This document shows positions 36,014 to 43,963 of a DNA stretch of 64,000 nucleotides, one piece after another (the stretch's first letter is position 1; each line of letters starts with the position of its first letter). The position numbers and the translations under genes were made by a program. The DNA lies in the NCBI RefSeq assembly GCF_001830555.1, contig NZ_MIAM01000063.1:1-64000 (forward strand), in the 5' to 3' direction. A model generated the notes under the pieces. The model worked only from the letters and a program-made list of their open reading frames with translations, ran no database searches and had not been told where the DNA came from. The stretch is from Sphingopyxis sp. RIFCSPHIGHO2_12_FULL_65_19. Lineage in GTDB: Bacteria > Pseudomonadota > Alphaproteobacteria > Sphingomonadales > Sphingomonadaceae.

Positions 36014-36035
36014 ATTAACTCACTAGTGAGTGAAT
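36014..36035. promoter_or_regulatory. TetR-type operator-like palindrome ATTnACTCACTAGTGAGTnAAT
   Basis: 14-bp perfect palindromic core ACTCACTAGTGAGT between the TetR and SDR genes. Confidence 0.6.
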
Positions 36036-36045
36036 GGAGATTAAT

Positions 36046-36933
36046 ATGGAACATGAAATTTTGCCGCTGCAGGACCGCGTCGCGATCGTCACCGGCGCCG
36101 GCGGCGGATTAGGCCGCGCTCATGCGCTCTACCTCGCAAAACAGGGCGCCCGCGTCGTCGTGAACGACCTCGCGCTGGCTGCGGCCGAGCAGGTCGCTTC
36201 GGAAATCGTCGCGAATGGCGGCGAGGCACTGGCGATCGCGGCCTCTGTGACCGACGAGGCCGCAGTCGACGCGATGGTTCGCGATACGCTCGACGCATGG
36301 GGACGCATCGACATCCTCGTCAACAACGCGGGCATCCTGCGCGACAAGAGCTTCGCCAAGATGAGCCTTGAAGATTTCCGTCTGGTCGTCGATGTCCACC
36401 TGATGGGTGCCGCGATCTGCTGCAAGGCGGTGTGGGACGTCATGCGCGCGCAGCAATATGGCCGCATCGTCATGACAACCTCATCGTCGGGCCTTTGGGG
36501 CAATTTCGGGCAGGCCAACTATGGCGCCGCCAAGATGGCGCTTGTCGGGTTGATGCAGACGCTGGCGATCGAGGGCGAGAAATATGGCATCCGCGTCAAC
36601 AGCCTTGCGCCGACCGCCGCGACGCAGATGACGCAGGGGGTTTTGTCGGAACAGAGCCTTGCGGCGCTCGATCCGGCATATGTCAGTCCCGGACTTTTGG
36701 CTTTGGTCGGCGATGCTGCGCCGACACGCGCGATCCTGTGTGCGGGGGCGGGTCATTTCGCTAGCGCCGAAATCATGCTGTCGCGTGGTGCATTCATCGG
36801 ATCCGATGTCGACGCCGGAGCGCGCTTGACCGATCAATGGCCGAGCGTGGTGGCGCGGGAAGAGGCGATCGTTCCGGCCTATGGCTTTATGCAGGCCGAG
36901 CGGGAGGTGGTTAGCGCCGGCGTGGTTCCCTGA
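36046..36933 (+). CDS. SDR family oxidoreductase
   Basis: VAIVTGAGGGLGRAHALYLAKQGARVVVNDL; NNAGILRD; YGAAKMALVG. Confidence 0.95.
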   Translation: MEHEILPLQDRVAIVTGAGGGLGRAHALYLAKQGARVVVNDLALAAAEQVASEIVANGGEALAIAASVTDEAAVDAMVRDTLDAWGRIDILVNNAGILRDKSFAKMSLEDFRLVVDVHLMGAAICCKAVWDVMRAQQYGRIVMTTSSSGLWGNFGQANYGAAKMALVGLMQTLAIEGEKYGIRVNSLAPTAATQMTQGVLSEQSLAALDPAYVSPGLLALVGDAAPTRAILCAGAGHFASAEIMLSRGAFIGSDVDAGARLTDQWPSVVAREEAIVPAYGFMQAEREVVSAGVVP

Positions 36934-36999
36934 AATAAATGGTCTGCGAACGCTTGTTGCTTGCCGCAAACCAGATCGACCGCAATTGACCAGATCCTG

Positions 37000-38028
37000 C
37001 TAGCCTATGCCAACGGCAACCTCCACGAGATTAGCACCTTCGTCACGCTCCAAAAGCCTGAAGCGAGTTCCGGCAAATCTTTCGATAAGGCTGGCGGCTG
37101 TCCGGGTGTGATCGCTGATCTTGACCGTTGTGAACGCCCCGCCGCGAGCAACAGCCAATGGGAGCAAGAGCTGGTCCTGCAAATAGGGGCCCGCAAAGGC
37201 ATCGGACGCGAGATAGCCCGCCATTCGCCTGGCCGCCGTCTTAGCTAGACGTTCGGCTGGGACGCCAATCTTGCCAAATGCCGACATCAGTTCCGTCACA
37301 TGCTCGAAGCTCGCCTCGAGCAAGAGCGCATTGCCCGGGCCCTGATCGGCGGGAAGCTGCCGTGTCACGAAAGCTTCCGCGGGCCAATCCGTCAGGACCT
37401 TCTGTGCCGCTTTCAGCTCCCGATCCGCAACGTCAAAGGGGATACCCGCAACAATCGCGGTCACCTGCACCGGTCCGGCTGTACCGCGGTCAATACACTC
37501 GATCGCGCGCAGCGGCGCGGGGTCGATTTCGATTTCGATACGGCCGCCCCCACGCGGAAAAAAGCCGTGCCGAACCAGCTTTGCCGTGATGGTCGGCCCC
37601 ATGCGGTTGATGACCGGGAGCAGCGTCCGCTCGATAAAGTCGAACGGGGGAGCTGCCAGGGCATGGGTGCCTCCCTCGATCACAAGCCGCGAGGGCGCGC
37701 TTCCGAGCATCAGCGGCACAAGGACCGTTTGAAGCACGAGCCCCGTGCTGCCGGCCGTGCCGACGGCAAAATGATAGTCGCCAGGCGTGACGGGGCCGGG
37801 CCGAAAGCTGATGCTGGTCGAACCTACGGCAAGACCGGAGCACTCTGCGTTACCGATTACGCATGCGGCTTCGATCGCGGTCACATGCTGACGCATGAGC
37901 CCCGGCTTTTCTCGCCCGCCGCGGATATTGTCGATCGTGAAAGGCTCACCTGTCAGCAGCGACAGCGCGCATGCATAGCGCAGAACCTGACCGCCGCCTT
38001 CGCCTTCTGAGCCGTCAATCGTGATCAT
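37000..38028 (-). CDS. rtcA: RNA 3'-terminal phosphate cyclase
   Basis: MITIDGSEGEGGGQVLRYACALSLLTGEPFTIDNIRGGREKPGLMRQHVTAIEAA. Confidence 0.96.
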   Translation of the reverse strand: MITIDGSEGEGGGQVLRYACALSLLTGEPFTIDNIRGGREKPGLMRQHVTAIEAACVIGNAECSGLAVGSTSISFRPGPVTPGDYHFAVGTAGSTGLVLQTVLVPLMLGSAPSRLVIEGGTHALAAPPFDFIERTLLPVINRMGPTITAKLVRHGFFPRGGGRIEIEIDPAPLRAIECIDRGTAGPVQVTAIVAGIPFDVADRELKAAQKVLTDWPAEAFVTRQLPADQGPGNALLLEASFEHVTELMSAFGKIGVPAERLAKTAARRMAGYLASDAFAGPYLQDQLLLPLAVARGGAFTTVKISDHTRTAASLIERFAGTRFRLLERDEGANLVEVAVGIG

Positions 38029-38069
38029 TTTCTTTTCTTTTTGAAAGTGGCCGATGGCGGCGTGAAGGG

Positions 38070-39296
38070 TCACCCCTTCACGCACACCACCTGCTTCAGC
38101 GTATGGACGATCTCGACGAGGTCGGCCTGCGCCGCCATCACTGCCTCGATCGGCTTGTAAGCCCTGGGCGTCTCGTCGATGACGCCTTCGTCCTTGCGGC
38201 ATTCGACGCCCGCGGTGTCGGCGATATGCTCGTCGAGGGTGACGAGCTTCTTCGCCGCGGTACGGCTCATGACGCGGCCTGCGCCATGGCTGCAGCTGTC
38301 GAATGACTCCGGGTTTCCGAGCCCGCGCACGATGAACGATTTCGCGCCCATCGAACCTGGGATGATCCCCATTGTCCCCTTCGCCGCACGCACCGCTCCC
38401 TTGCGGGTGACAAGCACATTCTCGCCGAAGTGGCCCTCGCGCGTCACATAATTGTGATGGCAGTTCACCGCCTCGGCTTCGGCTTCAAAGGGCTTCGCGA
38501 TCTGCTGCCGGAGCGCAGCGATGACGTTCGCCATCATCATGCGCCGGTTCAGCGCCGCAAAGTCCTGCGCCCAGCCCACCGCTTCGACATATTCGTCGAA
38601 ATGGTCGGTCCCTTCGGGGAAGTAGGCGAGATCTTCATCGGGCAGGTTGATGAACCACTTGCGCATGTCCTTCTTCGCCAGTTCGATGAAGTAGGTGCCG
38701 ATCGCATTGCCGACGCCGCGCGAACCCGAATGCAGCATCACCCACACCCGCGCCTCGGTATCGAGGCACAGCTCGATGAAATGGTTACCCGTTCCGAGCG
38801 TCCCCAGATGCGTGAGGTTGTTCGTGTTCTTCAGCCGCGGATGCTTGGCGACGATATGGCCGAAGCGCTCGGCGAGCGTCGCCCAGGCGTCGACGATGGC
38901 CTGCGGGGGATCGCCCCATGAACCATGGTCACGCCGACCGCGTCCAACCGACCGACCGTGTGGCACCGCCGCCTCGATCGCGCTGCGGATGCCCTCCAGA
39001 TTGTCGGGCAGGTCGTGCGCGATCAGCGTGGTGCGTGCTGCCATCATGCCGCAGCCGATGTCGACGCCTACCGCCGCCGGGATCACCGCTCCTTTAGTCG
39101 GGATGACCGATCCGACCGTCGCACCAATGCCGACATGGACGTCGGGCATTGCCGCGACATGTTTGAACACGAATGGCATCTGCGCCGCCTTGCGCAGCTG
39201 CGCGCGCGCCATGTCCTCGACGGGCACACCGCGAGTCCACATCTTGACCGGGCGTCCGCCCTCGACATTCAGTACTTCGTAGGTCGTCTGGGTCAT
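38070..39296 (-). CDS. rtcB: RtcB family RNA-splicing ligase
   Basis: GAVIPAAVGVDIGCGMMAARTTL; HLGTLGTGNHFIEL; VMLHSGSRGVGNAIG. Confidence 0.97.
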   Translation of the reverse strand: MTQTTYEVLNVEGGRPVKMWTRGVPVEDMARAQLRKAAQMPFVFKHVAAMPDVHVGIGATVGSVIPTKGAVIPAAVGVDIGCGMMAARTTLIAHDLPDNLEGIRSAIEAAVPHGRSVGRGRRDHGSWGDPPQAIVDAWATLAERFGHIVAKHPRLKNTNNLTHLGTLGTGNHFIELCLDTEARVWVMLHSGSRGVGNAIGTYFIELAKKDMRKWFINLPDEDLAYFPEGTDHFDEYVEAVGWAQDFAALNRRMMMANVIAALRQQIAKPFEAEAEAVNCHHNYVTREGHFGENVLVTRKGAVRAAKGTMGIIPGSMGAKSFIVRGLGNPESFDSCSHGAGRVMSRTAAKKLVTLDEHIADTAGVECRKDEGVIDETPRAYKPIEAVMAAQADLVEIVHTLKQVVCVKG

Positions 39297-39455
39297 GGCT
39301 GACCTCCTGCTTTCTCTTTGCGGCAAGCCACGCGTTGAGGCGAGTCTTGCCGAACATTCCTCACGTCCCCTGAGGCGTTCTGGGGCGGCCGGCCTATTCC
39401 GGCCACCCCATCGCTTCGTCCTGTCGGGAGACGTGAACCCCGACGCCCATATGAT

Positions 39456-39471
39456 TGCAGAAGCCATGCCA
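39456..39471 (-). promoter_or_regulatory. Sigma-54 (-24/-12) promoter for rtcBA
   Basis: Minus strand TGGCATGgcttCTGCA matches TGGCAYGN4YTGCA with correct spacing. Confidence 0.75.
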
Positions 39472-39614
39472 AGTGGCATCGCCAAGCGAATATTCGCTAC
39501 ATTCCATTGTTATATAACGATATCTTGGACTGTGAATTCGGGCATCGCCGCCACGCCTTCGTCAGGGTAAGAGATAATTGTATCGTAATTTATATTTCTG
39601 TATAAAGTCGAATT

Positions 39615-41204
39615 ATGAAACCACTCACCGTCATCGGCTTCCTTGGCTCGACACTCGACGCTGCCAAGTTCGGTCCTTCCCGTTGGAACAAATGGCGGCC
39701 GACGGTCAGCATCTGCATGCAGGAAGATTTGCGGGTTGATCGCTTTGTCCTGGTGCACGGCACCCATCACCGCCGCCTTGCCGATTATGTTTCCGATGAT
39801 ATCCGTGACGTGTCGCCCGAAACCGAAGTGGCGCCGCACCTTCTCGACTTTGATGATCCCTGGGACTTTGAGGAGGTTTATGGAAAGCTCCTCGACTTCG
39901 CGCGCAGCTTTCCATTCGATCCCGACAATCAGGATTATCTGATCCACATTACGACCGGGACACACGTTGCTCAGATCTGCCTTTTTCTACTGACCGAGGC
40001 GCGCTACTTGCCCGGCAGGCTGCTCCAGACCCAGCCGCAACGGGGTGTGCCGCAGCCGGTCGGAACGTGGGGCGCCATCGATCTTGACCTCTCGCGTTAC
40101 GACAGCATCGCAACGCGCTTTGCCGAGGCGAGCGCTGAAAGCGCGAGCTTCCTCAAAAACGGCATCGAGACCCGCAACGCCGCCTTCAACCGCATGATCG
40201 ACGAGATCGAGCAAGTCGCAGTGCGCAGCCGTGCACCGATCCTCCTCATGGGTCCAACTGGCGCGGGTAAAAGCCAGCTCGCGCGCAAGATCTACGAGCT
40301 CAAGAAACTGCGGCACCAGATCGGCGGCGCCTTCGTCGAAGTCAACTGTGCGACCCTGAAGGGCGACAGCGCGATGTCGGCGCTGTTCGGGCATCGCAAG
40401 GGCGCTTTCACCGGCGCGATCCAGGATCGTCCTGGCCTGCTCAAGACAGCCGACAAAGGCGTGCTCTTTCTCGATGAAATCGGCGAGCTTGGCCTCGATG
40501 AGCAGGCAATGATCCTGCGGGCGATCGAAGACGGGCTCTTCCTGCCGGTCGGCTCCGACAAGGAGGCCGCCAGTGCCTTCCAGCTCATCGCCGGCACCAA
40601 TCGCGACCTCGTTGATGAGGTGGCCGCAGGGCGGTTTCGCGAAGATCTGTTTGCGCGCCTCAACCTCTGGACCTTCAGCCTCCCTGGCCTGGCCGAGCGC
40701 CGAGAGGATATCGCCCCCAACCTCGACTATGAGCTCGAGCGGTTTGCCGAACGCGAGGGGATGCGAGTGACCTTCAACAAAGAAGCGCGCGATCGCTATC
40801 TGCGCTTCGCCGAAGATCCCGGATCACGCTGGCGCGGCAATTTTCGTGACCTCGCCGCCAGTGTTACACGCATGGGAACGCTGAGCCAGACAGGGCGTAT
40901 CGACCTTGACACCGTCGCGCTGGAAACGTCCCGGCTTCGTTCGCTTTGGGCGGGCGATAAGAGTGTGGGGGATGGGCTCGAGGCTCTATTGTCGCCCGAT
41001 CAGCTAGCCCAAACCGATCCGTTCGACCGGGTCCAGCTTGCCTATGTCGTTGGTATCTGCCGTAGCTGTGGTAGCCTTTCCGCAGCGGGGCGGCAATTGT
41101 TCGCCGCCTCCCGGGAGCTGCGCACATCGACAAATGACGCCGACCGATTGCGCAAATATCTTGCACGCTTCGATCTCGATTGGATCAGCGTTACGGGCAA
41201 ATAG
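39615..41204 (+). CDS. rtcR: RNA repair transcriptional activator RtcR (CARF-like N-domain plus sigma-54 AAA+)
   Basis: MKPLTVIGFLGSTLDAAKFGPSRWNKWRPTVSICMQEDL; LLMGPTGAGKSQLARKIYELK; GHRKGAFTGAIQDRPGLL. Confidence 0.96.
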   Translation: MKPLTVIGFLGSTLDAAKFGPSRWNKWRPTVSICMQEDLRVDRFVLVHGTHHRRLADYVSDDIRDVSPETEVAPHLLDFDDPWDFEEVYGKLLDFARSFPFDPDNQDYLIHITTGTHVAQICLFLLTEARYLPGRLLQTQPQRGVPQPVGTWGAIDLDLSRYDSIATRFAEASAESASFLKNGIETRNAAFNRMIDEIEQVAVRSRAPILLMGPTGAGKSQLARKIYELKKLRHQIGGAFVEVNCATLKGDSAMSALFGHRKGAFTGAIQDRPGLLKTADKGVLFLDEIGELGLDEQAMILRAIEDGLFLPVGSDKEAASAFQLIAGTNRDLVDEVAAGRFREDLFARLNLWTFSLPGLAERREDIAPNLDYELERFAEREGMRVTFNKEARDRYLRFAEDPGSRWRGNFRDLAASVTRMGTLSQTGRIDLDTVALETSRLRSLWAGDKSVGDGLEALLSPDQLAQTDPFDRVQLAYVVGICRSCGSLSAAGRQLFAASRELRTSTNDADRLRKYLARFDLDWISVTGK

Positions 41205-41423
41205 ATGCGTGGAGCGCCGCCCGAAAATGTGATCAGCACGACATCTCCCCGATGCGCCTGGGAATGTCAGCTATCCGAATACTCGACCGCAAGCCGGCTG
41301 GTTGCAACCGGCCAACCTCGGCGGCGCGCGGCCTAGCGGAACTTCCAATACCAGAAATTGGTCGATTGCGCCTCAACCGACAGATAGCCTATGGCCGCTG
41401 GCGGCGAACGAAGAGGGAAAACA

Positions 41424-41684
41424 ATGGCTGCGTCATTTTCAGTGGACGAGCGACGCGAGCATTTTGCTTATTGCGTCCAACTGTTTGGCGGCACCACTGC
41501 ATTCTCGCGGCGCCTTGGCATAGACGAGCGGGCCATCCGCCGTTTCATCAACGGCGAGCGGCCTCTTGGTGAAGGGCTTTTGGAGGACACCGCAAAAGCA
41601 CTGCGCCTGCTCATTGCTGAAGCAACCACGGCCGAAGCACATATCGCGGCTACATTGCGCTTTCCGCCGACCGATCCGTCGTAG
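41424..41684 (+). CDS. Small HTH-type DNA-binding protein
   Basis: FAYCVQLFGGTTAFSRRLGIDERAIRRFINGERPLGEGLLEDTAKALR. Confidence 0.6.
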   Translation: MAASFSVDERREHFAYCVQLFGGTTAFSRRLGIDERAIRRFINGERPLGEGLLEDTAKALRLLIAEATTAEAHIAATLRFPPTDPS

Positions 41685-42119
41685 CAGCTCGGCGACGACG
41701 CATGTCCGCTTCTGACATTTCCTGCGCGGAAACTGCCTGACTGCAACCGGACACACTACAGGATGTCAGAACGCGGCGATCCCGGTGATTGCGCACCCTA
41801 GAATGAGCGCGTGAACGGCGTACGTGCCCTTGTAGGTGTGACGGTCTCCAGGTTCACTAGATGACGCATCACATGATATTCTCCTCGCTGCACCTTGCCC
41901 AGACAATGAAGACATCGGCTATGGATGTTGACCAGCGACTGAAATGGCGCGGGCTATCTTCGCAGCAACGGCTGGCGGCATCGAACGCCCGCAAAGCTTT
42001 TCAGCTTTTTCGAACAAGGTGAATAATTTTATCAGCCTGTTTCGCACAAATCGCCCGGCGTAAACCTGTCTCACCCCGAACGGATCGGGACCCGGATTTT
42101 TCAAACAGGAGCGCCTGCC

Positions 42120-42779
42120 ATGTCGATCAAAGCCACCCCGACCCCCGCCAAAGCCTTGCTGGATCCGAGCAACCACGCGCTCGTCCTCATCGATTTCCAG
42201 TCGCAGATGGCCTTCGCGACAAAATCGATTGCGCCCGAGCTGCTGCGCAACAACGCCGCGCTTATTTCAAACGGTGCGGCGGGTTTCAAGGTTCCGACGA
42301 TCCTGACGACGGTTGCCGAAAAGAGCTTTTCGGGCCCGATGTTCAGCGAAATTACCGACGCCTATGACGGTCAGGCGATGCTCGACCGGACCAGCATGAA
42401 CAGCTGGGAAGATGCGGGCGTGATCGACGAGGTCAACCGCATTGGCAAGGACCGCCTCGTCTTCGCCGGCCTCTGGACCTCGGTCTGCATTGTCGGCCCC
42501 GTGCTGTCGGCGATCGAACAGGGTTTCGAGACGTATGTCATCACCGACGCCAGCGGCGACATTTCGGAAGAAGCCCATGAACGTGCCGTTGAGCGAATGG
42601 TGCAGGCTGGCGCCAAGCCGATCACCTCGCTGCAATATCTGCTCGAACTGCAACGCGATTGGGCGCGCGCCGAGACCTATGGTCTGACCACCGGCATCGC
42701 GGCAAAATGGGGCGGCGCTTATGGCCTTGGCATCATCTATGCCAAGTCGATGTTCGGTGCGTCCGAAGGCGGTCACTAA
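42120..42779 (+). CDS. Isochorismatase-family hydrolase
   Basis: HALVLIDFQSQMAFATKSI...GLWTSVCIVGPVLSAIEQGFETYVITDASGDIS. Confidence 0.93.
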   Translation: MSIKATPTPAKALLDPSNHALVLIDFQSQMAFATKSIAPELLRNNAALISNGAAGFKVPTILTTVAEKSFSGPMFSEITDAYDGQAMLDRTSMNSWEDAGVIDEVNRIGKDRLVFAGLWTSVCIVGPVLSAIEQGFETYVITDASGDISEEAHERAVERMVQAGAKPITSLQYLLELQRDWARAETYGLTTGIAAKWGGAYGLGIIYAKSMFGASEGGH

Positions 42780-42789
42780 ACTAGCCTAT

Positions 42790-42812
42790 GGCCGGATCCA
42801 TTGGGTCCGGCC
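42790..42812. terminator. Possible hairpin terminator between hydrolase genes
   Basis: GGCCGGATCC-ATT-GGGTCCGGCC (10-bp stem with one wobble); no clear T-tract. Confidence 0.4.
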
Positions 42813-42853
42813 ACTCCCGATACTTCCTCTCTATCGTGCCGAAGGATAATCTC

Positions 42854-43690
42854 ATGAGCTATGTCACCACCACAGACGGCGTCGAAATCTTTTACAAGGA
42901 TTGGGGTCCGAAGGATGCCCAGCCGATCGTTTTCCACCACGGCTGGCCGCTGTCGTCCGACGATTGGGACGCACAGATGCTCTTCTTCCTCGCGAACGGC
43001 TATCGCGTGGTTGCGCATGACCGCCGCGGTCATGGTCGCTCGTCACAGGTCAGCGACGGTCACGATATGGCGCATTATGCCGCCGATGCCGCAGCGGTTG
43101 CCGAACATCTCGACCTGCGCGGCGCGGTCCACATCGGCCATTCGACCGGCGGCGGTGAAGTCGCAGCCTATGTCGCCCGCCACGGCATTCCGCAGGGCCG
43201 CGTGGCGAAGGCGGTGCTGGTGGCTTCGGTGCCGCCGATCATGCTGAAGACTGAGGCCTATCCCGGCGGTCTGCCGATCGAGGTGTTCGACGGTTTCCGC
43301 GCCGCGCTCGCGGCCAATCGCGCCGGCTTCTTCCGCGATGTCGCGGCAGGCCCCTTCTATGGCTTCAACCGCCCCGATGCGAAGGTCGACAATGCCGTCA
43401 TCGATAATTGGTGGCGTCAAGGCATGACCGGCAGCGCCAAGGCGCATTATGACGGGATCAAGGCCTTTTCCGAAACCGATCAGACGGGCGACCTGAAGGC
43501 GATCACCGTGCCGACACTCGTTCTGCAAGGCGACGATGACCAGATCGTGCCCTTCAAAAACGCTGCGCTGCTCCAGGCTGAACTGCTGCCCGATGCGACG
43601 TTGAAGATTTATGAGGGCTTTTCGCACGGCATGCTGACGGTCAACGCCGATGTCATCAATCCCGACCTGCTCGCCTTCGTCAAAGCGTGA
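42854..43690 (+). CDS. Alpha/beta hydrolase (non-heme chloroperoxidase-like)
   Basis: IVFHHGWPLSSDDWDAQMLFFLANGYRVVAHDRRGHGRSSQ; HIGHSTGGGEVAAYVARHG. Confidence 0.94.
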   Translation: MSYVTTTDGVEIFYKDWGPKDAQPIVFHHGWPLSSDDWDAQMLFFLANGYRVVAHDRRGHGRSSQVSDGHDMAHYAADAAAVAEHLDLRGAVHIGHSTGGGEVAAYVARHGIPQGRVAKAVLVASVPPIMLKTEAYPGGLPIEVFDGFRAALAANRAGFFRDVAAGPFYGFNRPDAKVDNAVIDNWWRQGMTGSAKAHYDGIKAFSETDQTGDLKAITVPTLVLQGDDDQIVPFKNAALLQAELLPDATLKIYEGFSHGMLTVNADVINPDLLAFVKA

Positions 43691-43714
43691 AGGCTCATCC
43701 GGGAGGACGGATCA

Positions 43715-43963
43715 ATGAAAATCTACCTTGTGTCGCTGGGCGCCGGACTGCTGGTTGGCGTCGTCTACAGCCTGCTCGGGGTCCGTTCTCCCGCCCCGCC
43801 GATTGTCGCGCTCGTCGGACTGGCAGGCATTCTTCTCGGCGAACAGCTGGTACCGATCGTCAAGCGTATCGCCGATCGCCCGGAACTCGTCCGCTTTGTC
43901 CGCGAAGATTGTGCCAGCCAGGTGCTCGGCACTCGCTCCGTCCATAAGGAGCGCGACGCATGA
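43715..43963 (+). CDS. XapX domain-containing small membrane protein (DUF1427)
   Basis: MKIYLVSLGAGLLVGVVYSLLGVRSPAPPIVALVGLAGILLGEQ. Confidence 0.88.
   Translation: MKIYLVSLGAGLLVGVVYSLLGVRSPAPPIVALVGLAGILLGEQLVPIVKRIADRPELVRFVREDCASQVLGTRSVHKERDA

Noticed and set aside
37300-38010. 236-aa plus-strand ORF opposite rtcA
   Set aside because: Antisense to a clear RtcA coding sequence.
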